Source: JAZSQZ01 sp045538175
GTDB taxonomy: Bacteria; Bacillota; Clostridia; Christensenellales; UBA1242
Assembly (NCBI GenBank): GCA_045538175.1
Contig: JAZSQZ010000011.1
Coordinates: forward strand, 1 to 10,390
Direction: 5' to 3'
Length of the DNA stretch: 10,390 bases
Position 1 is the stretch's first letter. Each line of letters begins with the position of its first letter. A model generated the notes under the pieces. The model did no database searches. It worked only from the letters and a program-made list of their open reading frames with translations, and was not told the DNA's origin. A program made the position numbers and the translations under genes. Below are positions 1 to 5,479 of this stretch, piece by piece.

Positions 1-659
1 GCGTCAGCCATTGCACTTACGATAAGTTTAACTGATCTGATTGCATCATCGTTTGCTGGGATAACATAATCTACGTTATCTGGGTCACAGTTTGTATCAA
101 CGATACCAACAACCGGAATACCTAAATTCTTTGCTTCTTTAACAGCGATGTGTTCTTTCTTAGGGTCAACAACAAACATAATTCCAGGAAGTTCGTTCAT
201 TTCTGCGATACCACCAAGTGTTGTTTCGAGTTTGTTCTTTTCTGTCATAAGTTGTTGAACTTCTTTCTTTGGAAGTAATTCGAATTCACCAACTTTTTCC
301 ATTTGTTTTAATTTGTTTAATCTTTCAATTCTTGAACGAATTGTTTTGAAGTTTGTAAGTGTACCACCTAACCATCTGTTTGTAATGTAGTACATACCAC
401 ATCTTTTAGCATCTTGTTCGATTGCTTCTTGAGCTTGTTTCTTTGTGCCTACAAAAAGAACTGATTTGCCACTTGCAACCATATCTCTGATAAAGTAGTA
501 AGCTTTGTCACAAAGAACTGATGTGTCCTCCAAATTGATAATGTGGATATCATTTCTTACTGTGAAGATATATTTCTTCATCTTAGGATTCCACTTTTTT
601 GCTTGGTGACCAAAGTGTACACCAGCTTCTAATAATTGTTTCATTGAAATTACTGACAT
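1..659 (-). CDS. rpsB: 30S ribosomal protein S2 (C-terminus beyond window)
   Basis: Structural protein of the small ribosomal subunit. It binds 16S rRNA at the head-body junction and is needed for S1 docking in bacteria that have S1. The visible 219 codons begin MSVISMKQLLEAGVHFGHQ, the near-invariant S2 start, and contain the family segments FVGTKKQAQEAI, RWLGGTLTNFKTI, and PGIMFVVDPKKEHIAVKEA followed by GIPVVGIVDTNCDP. S2 is usually 230-260 residues, so only a short C-terminal tail is missing; the reading frame runs off position 1. The ATG at 659-657 is preceded by a perfect AGGAGG at 670-665 with a 5-nt spacer, and a second G-rich stretch (GGGAGG) lies slightly further upstream. It has its own promoter and a long leader (separate entries). 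In most bacteria tsf follows rpsB, but that would lie outside this window. Confidence 0.98.
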   Translation of the reverse strand, partial: MSVISMKQLLEAGVHFGHQAKKWNPKMKKYIFTVRNDIHIINLEDTSVLCDKAYYFIRDMVASGKSVLFVGTKKQAQEAIEQDAKRCGMYYITNRWLGGTLTNFKTIRSRIERLNKLKQMEKVGEFELLPKKEVQQLMTEKNKLETTLGGIAEMNELPGIMFVVDPKKEHIAVKEAKNLGIPVVGIVDTNCDPDNVDYVIPANDDAIRSVKLIVSAMAD

Positions 660-774
660 ATTTTCCTCCTTGTTTTGTCCTCCCAAAGTTCCGTAAATTC
701 AAGATTTACTATTCACCAAATTGAAAAATTTTTTGGCAACAAGAATAAAACCTTGGTGTGTAATTTAAATAACT
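660..774 (-). promoter_or_regulatory. rpsB 5' leader with possible RNA stems
   Basis: About 115 nt separate the predicted transcription start from the rpsB ATG, long for a gene with its own promoter. Two complementary pairs are visible in the transcript. CACCAA (758-753) can pair with TTGGTG (719-714), enclosing an AT-rich loop. Closer to the gene, GTAAAT (709-704) and ATTTAC (698-693) form a 6-bp hairpin with a 5-nt loop. The AGGAGG ribosome binding site follows the hairpin about 22 nt later. Ribosomal protein genes are often autoregulated through such leaders, and rpsB leader control by S2 is known in gammaproteobacteria. The role here is inferred from length and pairing only; I do not recognise a named motif. 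Confidence 0.4.
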
Positions 775-779
775 GTGAG

Positions 780-808
780 AGTATAACATAAAATTATTAA
801 AATTGCAA
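780..808 (-). promoter_or_regulatory. rpsB promoter (sigma-A type, extended -10)
   Basis: On the minus strand, TTGCAA (808-803) is followed after exactly 17 nt by TATACT (785-780). A TG lies one base before the -10, giving TGTTATACT, the extended -10 form. Each hexamer differs from consensus at one or two positions. The element lies 17 bp beyond the terminator hairpin of the upstream iscS-iscU unit and is the only convincing promoter in the 213-bp gap. Predicted transcription starts near 776-773. Confidence 0.75.
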
Positions 809-824
809 GGGTTTTTAGTAAAAT

Positions 825-852
825 AAAAGAACTCTTTTAAAAGAGCTCTTTT
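825..852 (-). terminator. Rho-independent terminator after iscU
   Basis: Twenty nt past the iscU stop, the minus-strand transcript reads AAAAGAGCUC, an 8-nt UUUUAAAA loop, then GAGUUCUUUU. This gives a 10-bp stem (852-843 with 834-825) with one G-U wobble, and the loop could pair further. The stem ends in a U-run followed by AUUUUA. On the plus strand the wobble becomes an A-C mismatch, so the element fits minus-strand termination better. It separates the iscS-iscU unit from rpsB. Confidence 0.75.
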
Positions 853-872
853 TAATTTTTAAATATAGTTTA

Positions 873-1259
873 CTATTTCTTTCTTGCAAGTTTTACTTGT
901 TTTTTATAGTAGTCTGAAATTGTTTCGCTGATAGCTTTAACTGCGAGTGAAACACAATCAATCTTTTCCGGTGGTAAAAGACCGATTTCGTCTAAAATGT
1001 CTTGCTTTGTAATTTGTTTTGCTTCGTCGATTGTTTTATCTATTAAAAGGTTTACAGCAATTTCTGAAGCAACAATTGCAGGTGCACAACCAAATGTTTT
1101 GAATTTTGCATCAACAATTCGTTCGTCTTCAACCTTAATAAAGATTTTTATGATATCGCCACAGCAAGGGTTTCCAGCAACGCCTGCCCCACTTGCACCT
1201 TTAATCATACCTGAATTTTTAATGTTTTGGAACATTTCAATTATTTTGTTTGAGTACAT
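873..1259 (-). CDS. iscU: Iron-sulfur cluster assembly scaffold, IscU/NifU N-terminal domain family
   Basis: Cytoplasmic scaffold on which sulfur from the cysteine desulfurase and iron are assembled into [2Fe-2S]/[4Fe-4S] clusters before transfer to target proteins. The 128-residue product has the three family cysteines: Cys33 in GNPCCGD with Asp35, Cys58 in KFKTFGCAPAI, and Cys102 in KIDC. The LPPEK motif at 95-99 corresponds to the LPPVK chaperone-binding motif of E. coli IscU. Departures from the norm are Asp101 where E. coli IscU has His105, NIKN instead of NPRN near residue 13, and an extra Cys32 next to Cys33. I chose ATG 1259 because AGGAGG (1274-1269) lies 9 nt upstream; a TTG at 1265 would leave only 3 nt. 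The start lies inside the 3' end of iscS (19-bp overlap), implying translational coupling. No HscA/HscB or ferredoxin gene follows, so this resembles the minimal desulfurase-scaffold pairs of anaerobes. Confidence 0.93.
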   Translation of the reverse strand: MYSNKIIEMFQNIKNSGMIKGASGAGVAGNPCCGDIIKIFIKVEDERIVDAKFKTFGCAPAIVASEIAVNLLIDKTIDEAKQITKQDILDEIGLLPPEKIDCVSLAVKAISETISDYYKKQVKLARKK

Positions 1260-2443
1260 GAGCAACTACCTCCTAATTTACTTTTTTTATTAAGAGGAGA
1301 GATTTCTCTAAGCTTTTTGACTTTTGCTTTTAGGACATCTACAACATAATCGATTTCGTCTTTTGTTGTAGCTTTGCCAATAGAGAATCTAATTCCACCT
1401 TGAACAATTGCTTTTGGAAGACCAATTGCATGAAGAACGTGTGAACTTTCCTTATTACCTGCAGAACAAGCAGAGCCTGTTGAAACTGCAATACCTTCAA
1501 GGTCAAGCAACAACATAAGTGCTTCGCCTTCGACAAAGTTAAATGAAATATTTACAAGACCTGGCAATGTTTGATAATGATGACCGTTTATTGTAACGTC
1601 TTCGATTTCGTTTTTAACACGATTTACGAAATATTCTTTAAGTGCTTTGATTTTTTTATTGTTGATTGTACAATCTCTACAAGCGATTTCGATTGCTTTA
1701 CCGAAACCAACAATTGCAGGAACATTGAGTGTGCCGCCTCTTTTGCCATTTTCTTGGTTGCCACCATTTATAAGGTTTTCAATTTTGACACCTTTTTTAA
1801 TATATAGGGCACCACTTCCCTTTGGTCCATAGATTTTATGTGAACTCATTGACATTGCGTCAATACCAATATTTTTTACATCAAGTGGAACTGCACCGAT
1901 TGCTTGAACTGCATCTGTATGAAACAAAACATTTCTCTCATGTGCAATTTTTGAAATTGCTGAGATATTTTGGATAGTACCAATTTCGTTGTTTGCTGTC
2001 ATAATGCTAACTAAAACAGTCTTTTCATTGATAACGTGTAAAAGTTCTGCAATATTAACCAAACCTTTCTCGTCAACAGGAAGATATGTAACTTTAAAGC
2101 CCATTGTTTCAAGTTTTTTACAAGTATCAAGGACACTATGGTGTTCGACTTGAGATGTAACAATGTGGTTTCCTTTTGATTTATTTGCAAGTGCAAGACC
2201 CATCAAAGCCCAGTTGTTTGACTCTGTACCACCACTTGTAAAATAGATTTCTGTTGAATCTGCGTTGATTGCGTTTGCAACTCTATCTCTTGCTTTATCT
2301 ACAAAAGACAAAGCTTCTCTACCAAAATGGTGAGTGCTACTAGGATTTGCAAAGTTTGTGCTAAAAACCGGCAACATTTCTGTTAAAACTTCGTCAGATA
2401 CAAATGTTGTTGCAGTATAATCTAGATATACATTTCTCTTCAT
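1241..2443 (-). CDS. iscS: Cysteine desulfurase, IscS/NifS group I
   Basis: PLP-dependent enzyme converting L-cysteine to alanine and a protein-bound persulfide, the sulfur source for Fe-S clusters and often for thiolated tRNA. The 400-residue product starts KRNVYLDYTATT. It has the PLP-site segments TSGGTESNNW (69-78), EHHSVLD with His101, NNEIGT (151-156), HTDAVQ with Asp177 and Gln180, and SMSSHKIYGPKG with the Schiff-base Lys203. The catalytic Cys326 lies in STGSACSAG, within the long mobile loop typical of group I enzymes. ATG 2443 is chosen because GGGAG (2453-2449) lies 5 nt upstream; an in-frame ATG at 2455 has only an AT-rich run before it. The C-terminus carries an unusual GGSCSC tail read from the DNA that also forms the iscU ribosome binding site. 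The product should serve the overlapping iscU gene directly downstream. A promoter and an inverted repeat precede it. Confidence 0.96.
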   Translation of the reverse strand: MKRNVYLDYTATTFVSDEVLTEMLPVFSTNFANPSSTHHFGREALSFVDKARDRVANAINADSTEIYFTSGGTESNNWALMGLALANKSKGNHIVTSQVEHHSVLDTCKKLETMGFKVTYLPVDEKGLVNIAELLHVINEKTVLVSIMTANNEIGTIQNISAISKIAHERNVLFHTDAVQAIGAVPLDVKNIGIDAMSMSSHKIYGPKGSGALYIKKGVKIENLINGGNQENGKRGGTLNVPAIVGFGKAIEIACRDCTINNKKIKALKEYFVNRVKNEIEDVTINGHHYQTLPGLVNISFNFVEGEALMLLLDLEGIAVSTGSACSAGNKESSHVLHAIGLPKAIVQGGIRFSIGKATTKDEIDYVVDVLKAKVKKLREISPLNKKSKLGGSCSCTQTK

Positions 2444-2469
2444 ATTTGCTCCCATAAAATAAAAACACT

Positions 2470-2490
2470 AAATATCACAAACGGATATTT
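2470..2490 (-). promoter_or_regulatory. Inverted repeat in the iscS leader (operator or RNA hairpin)
   Basis: A perfect inverted repeat, AAATATC-N7-GATATTT, occupies 21 bp starting roughly 6 nt after the predicted iscS transcription start and ending 27 nt before its ATG. The 7-bp arms and short loop could bind a dimeric repressor at a classic downstream operator position, or form a weak RNA hairpin. It does not match the E. coli IscR type 1 or type 2 sites as I remember them. No regulator gene is present in the window. Its function is not established. Confidence 0.4.
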
Positions 2491-2502
2491 TACTCTGTAA
2501 AA

Positions 2503-2531
2503 ATAATAACATAGGGCTGACCAAAAGTCAA
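2503..2531 (-). promoter_or_regulatory. iscS-iscU promoter (sigma-A type, extended -10)
   Basis: Minus-strand TTGACT (2531-2526) and TATTAT (2508-2503) are separated by exactly 17 nt, and TG precedes the -10 (TGTTATTAT). The -35 matches consensus at five of six positions and the -10 at five of six. Its -35 lies inside the left arm and loop of the terminator hairpin behind trxA, and its -10 lies in the U-rich tail. Transcription would begin near 2496, giving a leader of about 50 nt. Confidence 0.7.
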
Positions 2532-2536
2532 CCCTA
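2512..2536 (-). terminator. Terminator hairpin after trxA
   Basis: The minus-strand transcript forms UAGGGUUGAC (2536-2527), a 5-nt UUUUG loop, and GUCAGCCCUA (2521-2512). This is a 10-bp stem with one U-G wobble, followed by the U-rich tail UGUUAUUAUUUUU. It lies 31 nt past the trxA stop and would end the long upstream operon. On the plus strand a run of seven T follows the hairpin, but the stem then has a C-A mismatch and no plus-strand gene lies upstream of it. Minus-strand use is therefore preferred. Confidence 0.65.
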
Positions 2537-2567
2537 CATTTTTTTATAAAACACTATAAAACCCCTA

Positions 2568-2888
2568 TTATTCAGAGATTTTTGTAATTGTATCTTCAAT
2601 TACTTTCTTTGGACGAAGACCCATAAGTCTTTCTTTTTCTTCACCGTTTTTGAAGAAAATCATTGTTGGAACACTCATAACACCAAATTCTTTTGCGATA
2701 TCAAGTGCTTCGTCAATATCAAGTTTTGCAATAGTTACGTTATCGTTTTCACCTGCAACTTGATCCAAAATAGGTGCAAGCATTTTGCAAGGGCCACACC
2801 ACTGTGCATAAAAATCTACAAGTACAGGGCCTTGTGCGTTTCTAACAACTTCATCAAAATTTTCGCCATTAACTGTAATAATTTCCAT
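2568..2888 (-). CDS. trxA: Thioredoxin
   Basis: Small cytoplasmic disulfide reductase that keeps protein thiols reduced and supplies electrons to enzymes such as peroxiredoxins and methionine sulfoxide reductase. The 106-residue length is standard for a single thioredoxin fold. The active site FYAQWCGPCKML puts the redox pair at Cys31 and Cys34, the buried Asp is in VLVDFYA, and the cis-proline loop reads MSVPTMIFFKNG. No signal peptide or membrane segment is visible. AGGAG (2901-2897) lies 8 nt before the ATG. It starts 42 nt after tcdA with no clear promoter in that gap, so it is probably the last gene of the long operon; a terminator hairpin follows. It lies next to iscS-iscU, where a thiol reductant could help resolve persulfides, but that link is inferred from position alone. 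Confidence 0.97.
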   Translation of the reverse strand: MEIITVNGENFDEVVRNAQGPVLVDFYAQWCGPCKMLAPILDQVAGENDNVTIAKLDIDEALDIAKEFGVMSVPTMIFFKNGEEKERLMGLRPKKVIEDTITKISE

Positions 2889-2930
2889 AATTTTTTCTCC
2901 TATTTCCTAGTATTTTTAAAGTTACAAATA

Positions 2931-3605
2931 TTATTCTATGATTTTATTTATAACATAACTAGCCATCATACACCCTGACACTGCAGGATAATAAGCAATA
3001 CTTCCAACAACGTTGTTTTCGGTTTTTTGTGGAGTATCTTTTGTATAAACAACTGCTAAGTCTAATATTCCTTCGTCTTTTAGAAGTTTTCTAAGTTTTC
3101 TTGCTAACCCATCATTTTGTGTTTTATAAATATCACAAACTTCAAAGTTTGGAATACCTGCCCTGTTGCCTGCACCAAGCGCTGAAACAATATTTATATT
3201 GTTTTCCTTACAATACTTAATTAAGGCAACTTTGTCGTCTATAGAATCAATTGCGTCAACAACAAAATCAATTTTTCCTTCAAAAAACTTTGAAATATTG
3301 TCGCTTGACACTCTTTCTTCAAAAGTTTCAACAACAAGGTCTGGGTTGATATCTAAAATTCTATCCTTCATAACAGAGACTTTAGACTTGCCAATTGTAG
3401 AGTTTAGTGCAATGATCTGCCTATTGATATTGGTTTCGTCTACCTTATCAAAGTCGACAAGGATAATTTTGCCTACGCCACATCTTGCAAGCATTTCTAC
3501 TGCATAACCACCTACACCACCTACTCCAAAAACCAATATACAACTATTTTTAATTTTTTGCAACTGTTTGGAGCCAAGTAGAATTTCACATCTTTGTAAA
3601 TTCAT
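2931..3605 (-). CDS. tcdA: tRNA threonylcarbamoyladenosine dehydratase, ThiF/E1-like (TcdA/YgdL family)
   Basis: ATP-dependent enzyme that cyclises the t6A37 side chain of ANN-decoding tRNAs to ct6A. The 224-residue product has the E1-like nucleotide-binding loop FGVGGVGGYAVE (about 26-37), the LVDFDKVDETNINRQ segment, a conserved Lys in GKSKVSVMKDRI, INPDLVVE, and DAIDSIDDKVAL. It ends with the family's GSIAYYPAVSGCMMASYVI pattern. Its start, RCEILLGSKQLQKI, corresponds to the usual R-x-E-L-L-G beginning of TcdA rather than ThiF or MoeB. It is a little shorter than the E. coli protein (about 268). No zinc CxxC pairs of MoeB type are seen. The ATG is 9 nt after the hslU stop with only a weak GGTGA before it, so coupling to hslU translation is likely. 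In E. coli TcdA activity is helped by the desulfurase pair CsdA-CsdE; here iscS is two genes away. Confidence 0.88.
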   Translation of the reverse strand: MNLQRCEILLGSKQLQKIKNSCILVFGVGGVGGYAVEMLARCGVGKIILVDFDKVDETNINRQIIALNSTIGKSKVSVMKDRILDINPDLVVETFEERVSSDNISKFFEGKIDFVVDAIDSIDDKVALIKYCKENNINIVSALGAGNRAGIPNFEVCDIYKTQNDGLARKLRKLLKDEGILDLAVVYTKDTPQKTENNVVGSIAYYPAVSGCMMASYVINKIIE

Positions 3606-3614
3606 AATTCACCA

Positions 3615-4937
3615 TTACAAAACATATTTTCTTAAATCGTGTTCTTTTGAGAAATTTGCAAATGCTTTTGATACATATTCCTTATCAATTGTAACATCTA
3701 ACATAGGATGATCGCCACTTGCATTAAAGCTTATATCTTCAAGCAACATTTCCATAACTGTGTGCAATCTTCTAGCACCTAGGTTTTCGCTTGATTCGTT
3801 TTCTTGTTCTGCGTAATTTGCAATTTCTTTTAATGCTTCTGGTTTAAAAATAAGATTTATGTTGTCAACTTTCAATAATTCTTGATATTGAAGAGTTATT
3901 GCATTTTTTGGTTCGGTTAAAATCTTATAAAATTCTTTTGCTGTAAGGTTGTCAAGTTCGACTCTGATTGGGAATCTGCCTTGAAGTTCAGGGATTAAGT
4001 CTTCTACTTTTGATACATGGAATGCACCTGCTGCAACAAAAAGGATATAATCAGTTTTTACAATTCCGTATTTTGTGTTAACAGTGCAACCTTCAACAAT
4101 TGGAAGAATATCTCTTTGTACACCTTCTCTGCTTACTTCTGGGCCACTACTCTTGTGTCCACCTTTACCTGCAATCTTATCGATTTCGTCAATAAAGATA
4201 ATTCCGTCTTGCTCAGCACGAGTTATTGCTTCGCTATTGACACTGTCAAGGTCGATAATCTTATCGCATTCTTCTTGAGTGATAATTTCTCTTGCTTGTT
4301 TTACAGTTAATTTTCTTCTTTTCTTTCTTTGTGGGAAAATTCCACCAAACATATCGCCTAAATTGATTTCAGCCCCTGATCCTGGCATCATTTCAATTGT
4401 TTTTGGTGCGTCTTTAACGTCCATTTCAATCATATCTTCGTCATATTTACCATTGTTTAAGTTTTCTAAGATATGATTTTTGTAATCTTCGCCGTCAACA
4501 TCTACGCCGTCAACTGTTTTCTTCTTAATAGGATAAACAACATCAAAAAGGCGTTTTTCAACTGTTGGTTTTACTTTTTCGGATACTTCTCTAAACTTTT
4601 CATCTTTTACAAGTCTAACAGATGCTTCAACAAGGTCTCTAACCATACTTTCAACATCTCTACCAACATAGCCAACTTCAGTATACTTACTTGCTTCAAC
4701 CTTAATAAATGGTGCTTTAACAAGTTTTGCAAGCCTTCTTGCAATCTCTGTCTTACCAACACCTGTTGGTCCTTTTAAGATGATATTTTTAGGTGTAATT
4801 TCGTCTTTTATGCTAAGTGGCAATTTGCTTCTTCTATATCTATTTCTAAGTGCAACAGCAACTGCTCTTTTTGCTTTATCTTGACCGATAATATATTTAT
4901 CTAACTCTTGTACAATTTGTCTTGGTGATAAATTCAT
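3615..4937 (-). CDS. hslU: ATP-dependent protease ATPase subunit HslU (ClpY)
   Basis: AAA+ unfoldase ring that recognises, unfolds and threads substrates into the HslV peptidase in the cytoplasm. The 440-residue product begins MNLSPRQIVQELDKYIIGQ and has Walker A GPTGVGKT at 56-63, the pore loop GYVG at 89-92, an intermediate (I) domain at about 108-240, and Walker B IIFIDE at 246-251. Further on come PELQGRFPIRVEL with the arginine-finger region near 321-325, and GARRLHTVME in the sensor-2 domain. The C-terminus DLRKYVL corresponds to the tail that inserts into HslV to activate it. Its ribosome binding site AGGAGG (4950-4945) lies in the last hslV codons, 7 nt before the ATG, and only 2 nt separate the genes. 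That fits the tight stoichiometry of the two subunits. Confidence 0.98.
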   Translation of the reverse strand: MNLSPRQIVQELDKYIIGQDKAKRAVAVALRNRYRRSKLPLSIKDEITPKNIILKGPTGVGKTEIARRLAKLVKAPFIKVEASKYTEVGYVGRDVESMVRDLVEASVRLVKDEKFREVSEKVKPTVEKRLFDVVYPIKKKTVDGVDVDGEDYKNHILENLNNGKYDEDMIEMDVKDAPKTIEMMPGSGAEINLGDMFGGIFPQRKKRRKLTVKQAREIITQEECDKIIDLDSVNSEAITRAEQDGIIFIDEIDKIAGKGGHKSSGPEVSREGVQRDILPIVEGCTVNTKYGIVKTDYILFVAAGAFHVSKVEDLIPELQGRFPIRVELDNLTAKEFYKILTEPKNAITLQYQELLKVDNINLIFKPEALKEIANYAEQENESSENLGARRLHTVMEMLLEDISFNASGDHPMLDVTIDKEYVSKAFANFSKEHDLRKYVL

Positions 4938-4939
4938 AA

Positions 4940-5476
4940 TTAAACCTCCTCAACTGTGACGTGACCGTTTGTAAATACGCAGATATCACTTGTAATCTTT
5001 AGAGCTTTTAGGGCAATCTCTTTTGCTGAAAGGTCTGTATTTTCAATCAAAGCACGAGATGCTGCAAGTGCATAAAATTCGCCACTACCGATAGCAGCAA
5101 CGCCATATTCTGGCTCGAAAACATCACCATTACCTGAAACATATAATAAGTTATCTTTATCTGCTACCAAAAGCAAAGCATCAAGTCTTCTTGCATATTT
5201 GTCTTCTCTAAAGCCTATTGCAAGTTCAACTGCACTTCTCATAAGGTTACCACTAAACTTTTGTAAAAGTTCTTCAAACTTATTTGACAAACTAAATGCG
5301 TCTGCTGCAGAACCAGCAAAACCGATGATAACTTTGTCGTTATAAATTCTTCTTACTTTCTTTGCATTGTTTTTGATAATAAATTTTTCGCCAACGGTAA
5401 CTTGTCCGTCACCTGCGATTGCAGTTTTACCATTTCTTTTTACTGCAACAATAGTTGTACTTCTAATTCCTTCCAT
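4940..5476 (-). CDS. hslV: ATP-dependent protease peptidase subunit HslV (ClpQ)
   Basis: Proteasome-like N-terminal-nucleophile peptidase; two hexameric rings work with HslU. The 178-residue product starts MEGIRSTTIVAVKRNGK. Removal of the first six residues would expose Thr7 as the catalytic N-terminal threonine, as in most HslV proteins. B. subtilis CodW differs, using an N-terminal serine. Other family segments are AIAGDGQVTVGE, KKVRRIYNDKVIIGFAGSAADAF, SGNGDVFEPE, AAIGSGEFYALAASRAL, and SDICVFTNGHVTVEEV. AAGGAG (5488-5483) precedes the ATG by 6 nt and overlaps the trmFO stop region; the gap to trmFO is 3 nt. In Bacillus codV/xerC lies between these two genes; here it is absent. Confidence 0.98.
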   Translation of the reverse strand: MEGIRSTTIVAVKRNGKTAIAGDGQVTVGEKFIIKNNAKKVRRIYNDKVIIGFAGSAADAFSLSNKFEELLQKFSGNLMRSAVELAIGFREDKYARRLDALLLVADKDNLLYVSGNGDVFEPEYGVAAIGSGEFYALAASRALIENTDLSAKEIALKALKITSDICVFTNGHVTVEEV

Positions 5477-5479
5477 TTT

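Noticed and set aside
660..774. T-box or known riboswitch in the rpsB leader
   Set aside because: No T-box sequence or recognisable aptamer core is visible, and the downstream gene is a ribosomal protein gene.
1263..1265. TTG as the iscU start
   Set aside because: Only 3 nt from AGGAGG; ATG 1259 has 9-nt spacing and matches the usual MYS start.
2453..2455. Upstream ATG for iscS
   Set aside because: Only an AT-rich run precedes it; the ATG at 2443 has GGGAG 5 nt upstream, and the family starts there.
2512..2544. Plus-strand terminator with a seven-T run at the trxA-iscS gap
   Set aside because: No plus-strand gene lies upstream and the stem has a mismatch in that orientation, so it is kept only as a minus-strand element.
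2947..2955. Extended -10 (TGTTATAAA) inside the end of tcdA as a trxA promoter
   Set aside because: No -35-like hexamer is found 16-18 nt upstream, and the sequence encodes the conserved TcdA C-terminus. A minor internal promoter cannot be excluded.
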